The notes below the pieces were generated by a model. It searched no databases. It saw only the letters and a list, made by a program, of their open reading frames with translations, and was not told where the DNA came from. Both the position numbers and the translations under genes were made by a program. Shown here in pieces: positions 44,409 through 54,983 of a DNA stretch of 64,000 nt (the first letter of the stretch is position 1; each line of letters begins with the position of its first letter). The DNA comes from Flectonema sp. DT1601. Taxonomy: Eukaryota; Euglenozoa; Diplonemea; Diplonemida; Diplonemidae. Where the stretch lies: positions 496,001-560,000 of the forward strand of contig OZ025845.1 of NCBI GenBank assembly GCA_964019425.1, in the 5' to 3' direction.

Positions 44409-47115
44409 GGATAGTTAAAAGTGTTTTTTTTTTTTTTTTTTTTTTTTCCTGCCACAAATTCAACCCTTTTTTTTTGCCTCTCAAATAACAAAATAACTTT
44501 TTCTTTTACAAGAAAAAGTTACGCGCCCTTTCCCCTCCTGTTCTCATCCTTTAGTCAAAAAACCTGTATTACATCTCAATTAACTTTTTATTTTTAGTTA
44601 ATTTCTGGAACAACAAATACAAATAATATTTATTGTATTGTATTATCTTTTCTTTCTTTTGATTTATACGAATATTACAACTTTCAATGTGTTTCTTTTT
44701 TTTTTTTTTTTTTTCTTAAAATATTTTGACTGACTTAGCTTCCCTCATCGTGCTGCCATCCGAAAACTCTTCTTCTGATAAAATAAGCAGAAATTTGACA
44801 AATTTACAATATTTTCTTTTTCCCCAGTCTGACTCACTTAACCTGGTCCCCGAACGTCTTCTGGTCAGTAAGACAAAAAGAATTGGCTTTAACTTCAACT
44901 ATACAGAAAATAATGATATCACACTGTGATTTTTTGTTTGTGCACGAAACCGTGAACCGACTTAAACTGATAAAGCTAAAGGAGGTTTACGTGTGCTGCC
45001 TCAACATTCTTTTTTCGTTCTTCAATACTTGTTAAATGCAAAAAAGAAAAAATATAGTTTTCTCTTTTTTCTAAAACGTGTAATTTTCTTTGATTAACAA
45101 CTACAAATATTTTTCAGTCACAGTACTTTTTGATATTAATTTTGTTTCTTTAATACCTAAAAGTTGTTACTGTTTTTACATTGTCAAAGTTTCACCTCCC
45201 AGTCTGACTTAACTTCAACATCGTCACTGATGATGAGATAGTGGAAGCGTAGATTCAGAATGCCACGCTAAACAATCATTATAGTTCACTGTGTGTCCTT
45301 GACAGATTGTTAAATTATCGTTTTTTTTTTTTAATGTTAACATGATCCCTTTTTATGCTGAAGGTATATTTTTTTTTCTTGTTACCCTTCCTACTCACTC
45401 TCCATCGCACCATATAATCTACATGTGAGATGGCACATTTTATTTTTTTGTATCTTTGTATCACTTTTTGTTTTATTTTTTTTTTCTTAGGAATTATATG
45501 AGAGGATGCCAAAAGTAGGGTACCATTTTGTACCACGGGTAACTGCCGGCCTCTAAATCTTGGTCTGAGCACTTTTTTGGCCCACTCTGTATATTAGAAA
45601 ACTCAATTCCGGGTCTGGGATACAACTTTACTTGTCACCAGTTCAAAGATTCTGCAATTTTTAGGGGAAATTGACTGTATTACTGTGTTATGCAGTACAC
45701 ACACATGGGGGCAGGTTTACTTTTTTTGTATCACTTTTTTTTTTATTTTTTTTTTCTTAGGAATTATGTTATTGAGAGAGATTTTACTCAAAACTGTACT
45801 TGTTATATTGTTGTGTTATTTTTGTGATGCAAAAAAATAAAAAAAATGAAAAAATGAGTTCCTGATAAAAGACAAGTTCTTTTCCACTGCTGGGGAGGGT
45901 CCTTTTTACCAAATATATATTTCCCAGCCCCCAAATTCAAAAGTTCTCTTAGACTCTCTTTCCCCCCCTTTTTATTTATTTTATACAGTGTGTTGTGTTT
46001 CTGACTGGCTATTTTGCACCCTTAGTCAGCTGTATCGAAAACCAATGTTAAATTATCTTTATGTTTTTATGATACAACACAGTTGTAATTTTTACAAAAT
46101 CGAACATACAAACATCCTTTTTTTTATATATATATATATACAGCGTGTTGTGTTTCTGATTGATTTTTAACTCTCTGGCTATTTTGCTACAGGTGGGTTT
46201 TTGACATGAGTACTGATGGAGAAGTTTTCCCAAGTTGACTTAATCAGGTTCGACAACGTCTTCTTGTCAAATTATGTTTTCTTTTTTTTTTTTTTCTCTA
46301 AACGTACCTTTTCTTTGATTACTGTTTTTTTTTGTGTTGTCAACAGTTTCACTCCCCCGAAAGAAACCTACACTAACATTACCTTTAGTCAACTGTATCT
46401 CAGAACTAATGTTAAATTATCGTTATGTTGTTTATGATACAAAACATTTGTATTTTACGTACAAACTCGAACAGTTAATCCCCCGAAAGAAACCTGCACT
46501 CTATGTTTGCAGATTAAGTTAGAAACATTTATTATAATGTAAAGTATTTACGTCAATCGCAGAGTGTATACCTACACTAACATTACCTTTAGTTAACTGT
46601 TTCTATGAACTTATTGTTAAGTTATCATTATGTTGTTTTATGATACAAAACATTTGTATTTTACGTACAAAAATCGATATTTCATCTGACGTGATGCTCT
46701 TGTTTTTTTTCTTTTTTTTTCATTTTAATTTAAAATAAATGTATCCCATTTTTGTTGTGTTTGTTCTAATTTGTGAATCTTAAAAAAGAGAGAATTCACC
46801 TGTCTCTATTACGGAAAGGAAAAAAAAAAAAAAAAAAAAAAAAAAGAATTTGATAATTTTTATATTTTCTCTCTCCCCTCCCCTCTTTCCTTTTTCTTTT
46901 TTATATTTATGTTAAAACAAAAAATCATCAGCAATAAGTAGCTTATGTTGGTAATTTTACATGAATGCAGTTCGTTTCCTTTGGGGAGTTGAGCTGCTAT
47001 AGTCTCTTGTGAGAGACACGTGCTGTGTTGGATGGTTTGTTGGGTGTTTTTCTTTTTTTTTTTTGATGTATTTTTCTTATTCAGATATTATCCTTTAGTC
47101 AAACTTTTATTAAAA
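44409..47115. repeat. 2.7-kb gene-free region with several repeat families
   Basis: A segment at 44944-45011 is the inverse of 28678-28745. At 45266-45318 CACTGTGTGTCCTTGACAGA matches 61106-61138. A TATCACTTTT...TTCTTAGGAATTAT block is duplicated at about 45455 and 45727. From 45985 to 46690 three degenerate tandem copies of a unit (CTTTAGTCAACTGTATC, AATGTTAAATTATC, TTATGATACAAAACATTTG, TACGTACAAA) occur. The 39.1-kb unit core recurs at 46508-46556. No credible coding frame is seen. The acceptor TTATTCAG (47084) belongs to the next gene. Confidence 0.6.
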
Positions 47116-47792
47116 ATGTCTGGTAAGCAACAGGCTGTTATCGGTCAGCAGGCCCCATCTTTCAGAACTGAGGCTCTGATGGAAGACGGATCATTTAAAG
47201 AAGTTAAGTTGTCTGACTACGCTGGAAAGTATTTGGTGTTGTTCTTCTACCCACTTGACTTCACCTTCGTATGCCCAACTGAGATCACCGCCTTCTCAGA
47301 CCGTGTTGAGGAGTTCAAGAAGGTTGGATGTGAAGTCCTCGCCTGCAGTGTCGACAGCAAGTTTTCTCACTTGGCCTGGACCAAGACTGACCGTAAGAAG
47401 GGAGGTCTCGGAGAAATGAAGATCCCAATCCTCGCTGACATCACCAAGGAAATCGCTTCCGACTACGGATGTTTGATCAGATCTGGAGATGCCCAGGTAT
47501 GTTGAATACTTCTTTCGGAGTTCTGTTGTTGCCTTTTTTAAAAAACCAAAACTTCCAACAGGGAATTGCCTTCCGTGCTCTGTACGTCATTGACAAGGCT
47601 CAGAAGCTTCGTCAGATAACAATGAACGATCTTCCAGTTGGTAGATCTGTTGACGAGACTCTTCGTCTTGTTCAGGCCTTCCAGTGGGCTGATGAGCACG
47701 ATGATGTTGTTCCTTGTAACTGGAAGCCAGGTGACAAGACCATGAAGCCTGACCCAAAGGGAAGTTTGGAATTCTTTGAGGCTGAGAACTAA
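47116..47792 (+). CDS. PRDX: Typical 2-Cys peroxiredoxin, copy 1
   Basis: Exons 47116-47496 and 47562-47792 give 203 residues. The peroxidatic Cys lies in [15 protein letters not shown], the resolving Cys in [13 protein letters not shown], and the GGLGEM loop linked to overoxidation sensitivity is present. The usual YF tail motif reads FF (SLEFFEAEN). The enzyme reduces H2O2 with thioredoxin-type donors. There is no targeting peptide, so it is likely cytosolic. The intron starts GTATGT. The acceptor ends 31 nt before the ATG; a longer in-frame reading upstream comes from T-rich DNA and is not real. Confidence 0.95.
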
Positions 47793-47987
47793 GTACCTAA
47801 CATAGCCGGGTCTTAGTTTTATTTTTTCGTACTTTTTTTTTCTTTTTCTCCCCTCGATCCTTCCACACACTGAAGATCCCACAGGTAAGGTTTTTTTTTT
47901 TTCTTTTTCCGAGTTGTTTTCCAGAGTGTTTTTTTTAATAACCTATTTTTTCTTTTTTCTTTTTCCATTTTCTTTTTTTTTAAATAA

Positions 47988-48022
<35 letters not shown>

Positions 48023-48417
48023 CCTATACGTTGCTGTTCAGCAAGTCTGGTTTTCGTTTTTTTTTTTTCTTCTTTTCTTGCAAGTTGACAAGCGAGCGAA
48101 ATTAACCTTTGAGGTCAGAGACCTTTTTTTTTTTTTTTTTTTTTTTGTTGGGATTTTTTCAGTGAGTAAAAAAAAAGCTTGCTAAAAACATTGTGTGAAA
48201 ATTTTGTTATTTTTAACTATTTTTTAACTATTTTAAAACAACAGCCCGTGTTAGATGAAATGTGAGAGGTTCTGTTGTGGAAAACAAACAAACAAAATGT
48301 TTTGTGTTTTGATGCGAGACCACTCACCCTTAAGGAGCCTCGGTAAATATTTTTTCGTTTTGTTGAACTTTTATTTTTCTTATTCAGATATTATCCTTTA
48401 GTCAAACTTTATTAAAA
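47793..48417. other. Intergenic between peroxiredoxin copies
   Basis: Very T- and A-rich. The last ~45 bases (TTTTTCTTATTCAGATATTA onward) match the leader of copy 1, including the acceptor. No gene is seen. Confidence 0.5.
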
Positions 48418-49094
48418 ATGTCTGGTAAGCAACAGGCTGTTATCGGTCAGCAGGCCCCATCTTTCAGAACTGAGGCTCTGATGGAAGACGGATCATTTAA
48501 AGAAGTTAAGTTGTCTGACTACGCTGGAAAGTATTTGGTGTTGTTCTTCTACCCACTTGACTTCACCTTCGTATGCCCAACTGAGATCACCGCCTTCTCA
48601 GACCGTGTTGAGGAGTTCAAGAAGGTTGGATGTGAAGTCCTCGCCTGCAGTGTCGACAGCAAGTTTTCTCACTTGGCCTGGACCAAGACTGACCGTAAGA
48701 AGGGAGGTCTCGGAGAAATGAAGATCCCAATCCTCGCTGACATCACCAAGGAAATCGCTTCCGACTACGGATGTTTGATCAGATCTGGAGATGCCCAGGT
48801 ATGTTGAATACTTCTTTCGGAGTTCTGTTGTTGCCTTTTTTAAAAAACCAAAACTTCCAACAGGGAATTGCCTTCCGTGCTCTGTACGTCATCGACAAGG
48901 CTCAGAAGCTTCGTCAGATAACAATGAACGATCTTCCAGTTGGTAGATCTGTTGATGAGACTCTTCGTCTTGTTCAGGCCTTCCAGTGGGCTGATGAGCA
49001 CGATGATGTTGTTCCTTGTAACTGGAAGCCAGGTGACAAGACCATGAAGCCTGACCCAAAGGGAAGTTTGGAATTCTTTGAGGCTGAGAACTAA
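48418..49094 (+). CDS. PRDX: Typical 2-Cys peroxiredoxin, copy 2
   Basis: Exons 48418-48798 and 48864-49094 encode the same 203-residue protein as copy 1. I see only silent changes (for example GTCATCGAC for GTCATTGAC and GATGAG for GACGAG). The introns look identical. The duplicated unit starts just before the acceptor and ends at the stop, where the 3' regions diverge. Confidence 0.95.
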
Positions 49095-49913
49095 GTAGCA
49101 AGGTGATGATATGTAGCTCTGGTACTACTTCTTGCCTCGTCCAGCAGCTGCCTTTTTTTCTTTTTTTGTTGTTTACACACTACGTAACTTAATTGGGTGA
49201 AACAGAGGTCAGGCACTGTCTGTCTCCTATTAAATTATGTTGAACACAAGTGTTCGTGTTGGGGAAAAAAAAAAAAAAAAAAAAAAAAAAGATAAGTGTT
49301 ATGCGGTTCTTCACAAATAAAAAAAAATAATTTTTTTTTTTTTGATTTAAGAAAATATATGAATAAAATATTTAAAAAAAAAAACAAAAAAAAAATTTAA
49401 TTGCTATATTAACGACCCGACAACAAATTAAGAAAATAAAATAAAATAATAATAATAACTCCTGTTCCCGTTCATGTAACGCACCTTGAGTGATCAATCC
49501 TCAGCTTCAACAATCCAAACTGAGTCTTCGGAAACGGCTACGGATTGGGTCCTCTGTTGCTGTGAGTTACCCTCCTAAGTGCAGCTCATAAAAGCAATAT
49601 TTGGATTACAAAACTAACTTAACTAACTAACAAGCTGCTATTCTTTGTGAATGATGGTATCCAGGAGTTACTCGTTTTCAGAAAAAAAAAAAAAAAAAAT
49701 CAAAGTTTGTAGCGACGATAAAAAAATATATTTTTTTTTTTTGCTCTACACAGTGAGAAACACATGCAATCGTGGGGAGGGGGGAGAGAAGGGATTTTTT
49801 TTTTTTTTTTTTTTTTTTCCCCTATGTTGTTTTTTAAAGCAGCAATATTTTAGTCAAGAGTTTTAGTTGTAATATATAAAATTTAAAAAAGAGAGAGAAA
49901 AAAAAAAAAAAAA
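49095..49913. other. Intergenic, homopolymer-rich
   Basis: Contains A30 and T22 runs. Nothing coding is supported: the frame 49651-49866 is built from A/T runs. A GTTTTAG acceptor ends at 49866. Confidence 0.5.
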
Positions 49914-50434
49914 ATGGAAGAAATCAAGTTAAAGATTGCCGAGGCTACGAAGCCGTATGAGGACGATCTTGCTGCGAAGAAGGCAATAAGCACCCAACTT
50001 GTATGTCTACTTTTATCTTAGAACGATAGCAACTTCAACATAGAATGAAGTCCCTTAGAACTTACTGATGAAGGCCTAAAAAGGGACAAGTAGTATAAGA
50101 TTAAGGCTCCTTCCAAACAATCAAAGGCTACATATTCTATTACCCTTTTGATGTTTGGAAACTGTGGAAATTAATACTTTTTCTTTTTACTAATCTCTGC
50201 TTTTTCTTATTCTCACTTTTCTGTTCTAAAATTAATGATACTAACTTGTATGCCAACTATAAGCATCTTAGAACGATAGCCTAAAAAAAGGACTGAAACC
50301 ACATATTCTATTACCCTTTTGATGCTAGGAAAGCTGCTTACTTTTTTCTCAATTCTTTTTCATTCTCACTTTTCGACACCAAACTTAAGAATACTAACTA
50401 CACTAGTAGTGTGTTGGCTTTTTAAGTACGTTGG

Positions 50435-50469
<35 letters not shown>

Positions 50470-50669
50470 ATAAAAAAAAAAAAACCATCCAACAAACACA
50501 GGACACTGATATTATAAGCCTGACTGCGAAAGTAACGGAATTGGAGGGTCAGTCAAAAGGAATAAACCAACGAGCTGCTTCAAACGCCCTTGAGGAAATA
50601 GTTTTGACAGACGAAGCGATGAGGCTCGAATCGGAGGCTGACTCTCTTGAGAAAGCATTAAAGGCATAG
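49914..50669 (+). CDS. Small coiled-coil protein, family not recognised
   Basis: Exons 49914-50000 and 50502-50669 (GTATGT donor, CACAG acceptor) encode 84 residues: MEEIKLKIAEATKPYEDDLA, then LTAKVTELEGQSKGINQRAA and LESEADSLEKALKA. It is almost entirely helical heptads, sized like small subunits of prefoldin, BLOC or dynactin-type complexes, but no specific match is evident. The 501-nt intron is the longest in the cluster. It carries an internal duplication (ATCTTAGAACGATAGC and CATATTCTATTACCC each twice). Confidence 0.7.
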
Positions 50670-50845
50670 TAGAGGAATTTATTGTTGTTTTTTTTTTATT
50701 TTTATTTTTTTTTTTATTAATAGAATATTTATTATTGTCTAGAGTTGTGTGGCTATACCACTTGATATTGTTTTATATTCTCGATGACCGTTTTTTTTCT
50801 CTTCTTTTTTTCAATTCGCAAGACGCACAGTTATAATATCCTCAA

Positions 50846-51142
50846 ATGAGATCGTTGTTTAAGTCAACGAGAATTCAACTTATGAAAGTATCGATCCAGT
50901 ACTGTGGGGGTTGAGGTTACGGAAGACACTACAGAGCATTGTCGTATGCCTTACAGGAGGAGTTCGATGATGCGATTACTGTAGTTCCGAAGGAAGATTT
51001 TGGAAAGACCGGAAATTTTGAAATTGTGAGCAACGGTGAGTTGATTCATTCAAAAAAAACTTTGGGAGGAGGGAAATGTGAGACAATTGAGGAGACCCGT
51101 GAGGTCATTGATAAAATTAGGAAACAGCTTTCTTCAATGTAA
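50846..51142 (+). CDS. SELENOW: Selenoprotein W (UGA read as selenocysteine)
   Basis: From ATG 50882 the frame reads KVSIQYCGG, then TGA at 50912-50914, then GYGRHYRALSYALQEEF and on to TAA at 51140-51142. With the TGA as Sec this is the Rdx/SelW fold with its CxxU redox motif (Cys-Gly-Gly-Sec), and downstream GNFEIVSNGELIHSKKTLGG matches the family's 'TGxFEV...LIHSKK' block. Length is 87 residues from 50882, or 99 from the in-frame ATG at 50846. SelW is a small thioredoxin-like redox protein. An acceptor (CGCACAG) ends at 50830. A stop-based gene finder would report only the part after the TGA. Confidence 0.88.
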
Positions 51143-51428
51143 GTTTTTTGTCACCCTCAGTCATGAAAGAAACACTTATATATCAAATTGCAATATTTCG
51201 CAAACAGCGTGTGACGACATTGAGTAGAACAAAGGTACTGCAGCCTGCTCTGCAACCACGACTACGGTGTCTGACGCAATGCAGCCTGCTGTTGATATTG
51301 GTGGTGTTGGTGAAGGGATGAGATTATTGAGGTTGGTGTTGTTTTATTGTTTGCGTTGTAATTAAAATATTACTCGTTTTCTATCTTCTTTCAGCTTCAC
51401 GTTTCACCACACCCAAAAACTTAACAAA
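51143..51428 (+). promoter_or_regulatory. SelW 3' region, candidate SECIS location
   Basis: A eukaryotic SECIS element should lie here. The best quartet by eye is ATGA at 51163-51166 opposite TGAC near 51212, enclosing TTGC...GCAA at 51188-51204, which forms an apical hairpin. The stem is weak by eye, so the exact element is not settled. The stretch ends with the acceptor (CTTTCAG, 51394) of the next gene. Confidence 0.35.
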
Positions 51429-51832
51429 ATGATGAGATCAGGACTTCGTGTTGCTGCCCGTTCCGCTGTTGCCCGCCCACTTCAGGCGCGTAACTCATCC
51501 CTTCAGGTTACTGTCTCTGGTCTTAACTACGTTGGAACTGGTGTGTTTGGTTTCTTTTTTTTTTAAAAGATATCTTTTTAAAAAGATGAAGGAGGGGAGT
51601 AGTTGAAAAGAACAGCAACAATAATAATAAATTATTTTCAGGTTTATCTGCTATCGCTCTTGCCGGAGTCGGTGTTGGTATCGGTAACGTTTTCGGAAGC
51701 TTTCTTCTCGCTGCTGCCCGTCAGCCAAACCTCATGAGAGCTCTTTTCAACTACGCCATTCTTGGATTCGCTTTGACTGAGGCTATTGGCCTATTCGCCC
51801 TCATGATTGCCTTCCTTATGCTTTTCGCATAG
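51429..51832 (+). CDS. ATP5MC: Mitochondrial ATP synthase c subunit, copy 1
   Basis: Exons 51429-51540 and 51642-51832 encode 100 residues. A basic, Arg/Ala-rich presequence ([20 protein letters not shown]) targets mitochondria. The mature hairpin has a Gly-rich first helix ([20 protein letters not shown]), the ARQPNL loop and the second helix with the proton-carrying Glu in [14 protein letters not shown]. It forms the rotor ring of F-type ATP synthase. The intron donor is GTGTGT, the only one in the gene-dense part not of GTATG type. The ATG is 34 nt after the acceptor. Confidence 0.95.
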
Positions 51833-52236
51833 GCTTGTTTTTTTATCACTTTTTTTTTTGTTTTTGGGATCTTTTCATAGTGTATACTTAGCTTGATTAT
51901 TTCTTTTTTTGGTTGTCTTCATGTCTTAAGTGAAAACTTTTTTTTTTTTATTACTGTTTTTTTTGGGGGAATTATTCCGAATAGTGAGAGTGTGATGAGG
52001 CTCGGAGGAATCATCCTTCGAGGGTTGTTTGAATACATTTTTTTTTTTTTTTTTTTTTTTTTTGGGCAACGGGGAGGATATAAACACACGTCTATTTTTA
52101 AACACTAAATAAATCCCCCCAACATCTTTATTTCTTCAGTAAAACACATAACTTATGAATGCCTGTTTGTAGAGGGAAATCGTCTTAGGTAGTTTTGTTC
52201 CTTTTAAATTCATCTATTCCTTTCTACCAGTTGAAA
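51833..52236. other. Intergenic, T-rich
   Basis: No gene is seen. The frame at 51893-52108 is T-run driven. A TTCTACCAG acceptor ends at 52230. Confidence 0.5.
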
Positions 52237-53637
52237 ATGAGAGCCGCATATGCAGCTGTGAACGAACGTCATGAAAAGCGTCATCTCCGGTTGAAAGACT
52301 TAATGATGAAGAAAATTCGTGCTCTCAATCAAAAAGCTGGATGCAACTCAATGGGAGAGGACATGAGAATGTTTGCCGAGAAACAAATTGAACTGCTAAT
52401 GAGAGGAGGTAAGATGAGTGAAGGAGACTTACACAAAATATCTGTTCAAATGAGGTCGATATACAACACTCCACACAATGGTAGTCCTTGTAAACGAACT
52501 CAAGCTTGCAGTACCATCAGCACCAAAATATCTCGAGCGGCGTCGGTAGCGACCGCGGCAACGAATGAACTTCCCGACAACGAATCGGACTTGTGGGCGA
52601 AATTATGTCATCAGGACGTCACTGAGTGGGTTGCTGAATCTCAAAAGGCTCGTCAAACAAAAAGAGTTCGAATGGAAGAACAACGAGCTGCTCTTGATCA
52701 ACAGATCAGAGCACTGCATGTCCTCAAAACTCGACAAGTCGAGCAAGAAAAGATTTTCGCAGAACGTGAAGAGGAAGAACGCGAGGCTTGGAAGGTCGAA
52801 AAAGCGAAAACTGAAGAGAAAAAAAAAGAAGCATGCATGGCAGAAAAACTCACCAGAGATAAACAACTCCTCCAAATGAAAACAAGAAAAGCAGCTGAAG
52901 AAAAATGTCGAAAAGTAGAAGACGAACGAATCATATCAAAACTACGAGAAGACATAAAACAAGAACAACAAGAAAAAGTAAAAGTGAAAGCCGCAGCAAG
53001 AGAAGAAGTAAAAAGATACATTGAAATTAACAAAGCACAAAACGATGCGAAGGAAAGGATTCTCAGAGAAGAAGCTGAAATGGACAGAATTCACCAACGC
53101 GACCACCTCGCAAAGTTAGAACGCCAAGAACGAGATCGAGAGGAGTCTCTAAAGAAGTTAGCCGACAGACAATCAACTCAAATAAAAATAGCCCAACAGA
53201 TGGCTGCTTCCATAAATGAAAAAGCCGCTGAAGATGAAAAACGCGCCGCAGTTGAGATGAAATTAAAATGGGAACGACTTCAGAAAGAAGAAAAAGAACG
53301 AGAGGAGAAAGCCAACACCGAAAAAGAAGAAATGCGACGATACCTCGTACTCCAAATGTCTGATAAAGAAAAACAACGTGCCACAGACCTTAGAAAGTGT
53401 GCTGAAGAGAGAGAACAACTGAAGAAAGATCTTGTTCGCGCAGAACACTTAGAATTTGAGAGAAAAAGGTATCGGAGGCTTAAGGACTTATCTCATAAAA
53501 GGGATATCCAAAATCAAATTGAGGAACGGCGGAGTAGAAAACCTGTTGTGATGTCGAGCATAGAAAAGCTTCTTAACTCCAGGAAGTTACACTGCCTTCA
53601 TCATACGAGATCGCAACCTCTTGAGCAGGTGATGTAG
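52237..53637 (+). CDS. Charged coiled-coil protein, trichohyalin-plectin-homology/CFAP-like
   Basis: 466 residues from the ATG 6 nt after an acceptor; the frame is open 14 codons further upstream across the acceptor. A short N-terminal globular part (to about residue 125) precedes a continuous Glu/Lys/Arg-rich helix of about 320 residues (LDQQIRALHVLKTRQVEQEK and so on). This composition and length fit TPH-domain proteins such as CFAP45/CFAP53/MNS1, which lie inside ciliary doublet microtubules. The family match is by pattern only. If right, the organism builds a flagellum. Confidence 0.55.
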   Translation: MRAAYAAVNERHEKRHLRLKDLMMKKIRALNQKAGCNSMGEDMRMFAEKQIELLMRGGKMSEGDLHKISVQMRSIYNTPHNGSPCKRTQACSTISTKISRAASVATAATNELPDNESDLWAKLCHQDVTEWVAESQKARQTKRVRMEEQRAALDQQIRALHVLKTRQVEQEKIFAEREEEEREAWKVEKAKTEEKKKEACMAEKLTRDKQLLQMKTRKAAEEKCRKVEDERIISKLREDIKQEQQEKVKVKAAAREEVKRYIEINKAQNDAKERILREEAEMDRIHQRDHLAKLERQERDREESLKKLADRQSTQIKIAQQMAASINEKAAEDEKRAAVEMKLKWERLQKEEKEREEKANTEKEEMRRYLVLQMSDKEKQRATDLRKCAEEREQLKKDLVRAEHLEFERKRYRRLKDLSHKRDIQNQIEERRSRKPVVMSSIEKLLNSRKLHCLHHTRSQPLEQVM

Positions 53638-54293
53638 ACTGTTATCTCTGTTCTCTAGTCGTAGAACTAGTGAACAATAATTTAAAAAAAAAAAATAAAT
53701 AAACTGGAGTGATTCTGCTATCGTATGTTAAAATATGATGCAAAGATATCCAGTTTTTTTCTATTTCACGAACAAAAAAAAATCAAGCAATCAAACACAC
53801 CTAGTTTTTAAGATTATTCAAAAAAAAAAAAAAAAAAAAAAAACAAGATTGATTTCCATCGATTTCTTTTTTTTTATTGCAATTTTGTACACTAGCCCCA
53901 AAAAAAAAGTAAAACAGTTTTTTTTTTTTTTTTTTTTTTTTTTTGTACCTACGAACCCATTGTTCGGTAGAAAGAGAATTGTATCAGCGTAACTAACCTA
54001 TTCCTTTATTAGGATTTTGTACCAGGTTGTGCCACGAATAATTTTCTTTTTGTTTTTCATGATGTGGTCTTCCCACATTCGATGAAGGACGTTTCGTAGG
54101 GGATGCTTTGGGTACCTTCATTTTCATGAATAATACAAATATATGGGGGAAAAAAAAAAAGCTTCATCAACAAGAACCTTTGACAGACAAATAAAAAGTC
54201 CAGCAGTTTTTTCTGTTTTGTTTTCTCAGATAAAATTCTGGCTGGCAGATAAACAAAAATCAAAAAAGATGGGCAGTCTGTCTTTTCTGGGGG

Positions 54294-54328
<35 letters not shown>

Positions 54329-54579
54329 CTTCCTGTTGGAGTTGCCAATCTGTGAGTTGAGAACCCTTCTGATGAGGGAGTTTTTTTTTCCACATGATTT
54401 TGGGAATAGGAAAAAAAAAAAAAAAAAAAAATTGCGATCGCTGATCCGCAAAGTTACGCGGGTCTTGCGAGTGCTTTTTTTAGTAGTCAGCAAAGTCATT
54501 TCAGTTCGTGTTGTGTGTTTTTTTTATTTTTCTATCTTCTTTCAGCTTCACGTTTCACCACACCCAAAAACTTAACAAA
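53638..54579. other. Intergenic, homopolymer-rich
   Basis: Contains A22, T26 and A33-type runs. Several Lys- or Phe-rich frames come from them and are not genes. From about 54531 the sequence matches the leader of ATP synthase c copy 1 (TTTTCTATCTTCTTTCAGCT). Confidence 0.5.
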
Positions 54580-54983
54580 ATGATGAGATCAGGACTTCGT
54601 GTTGCTGCCCGTTCCGCTGTTGCCCGCCCACTTCAGGCGCGTAACTCATCCCTTCAGGTTACTGTCTCTGGTCTTAACTACGTTGGAACTGGTGTGTTTG
54701 GTTTCTTTTTATTTTAAAAAATATCTTTTTAAAAAGATGAAGGAGGGGAGTAGTTGAAAAGAACAGCAACAATAATAATAAATTATTTTCAGGTTTATCT
54801 GCTATCGCTCTTGCCGGAGTCGGTGTTGGTATCGGTAACGTTTTCGGAAGCTTTCTTCTCGCTGCTGCCCGTCAGCCAAACCTCATGAGAGCTCTTTTCA
54901 ACTACGCCATTCTTGGATTCGCTTTGACTGAGGCTATTGGCCTATTCGCCCTCATGATTGCCTTCCTTATGCTTTTCGCATAG
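54580..54983 (+). CDS. ATP5MC: Mitochondrial ATP synthase c subunit, copy 2
   Basis: Exons 54580-54691 and 54793-54983 encode the same 100 residues as copy 1. The intron differs by a few bases near its start, and the leader from the acceptor to the ATG is identical (34 nt). The two copies are separated by the CFAP-like gene, so this duplicate is dispersed rather than strictly adjacent. Homology begins about 14 nt before the acceptor and ends at the stop codon. Confidence 0.95.

Noticed and set aside
44726-44929. 67-codon ORF
   Set aside because: It starts without an ATG, lacks an acceptor context and has no recognisable motif.
50939-51142. 67-codon ORF as an independent gene
   Set aside because: It is the part of selenoprotein W after the UGA, opened by an internal non-ATG codon.
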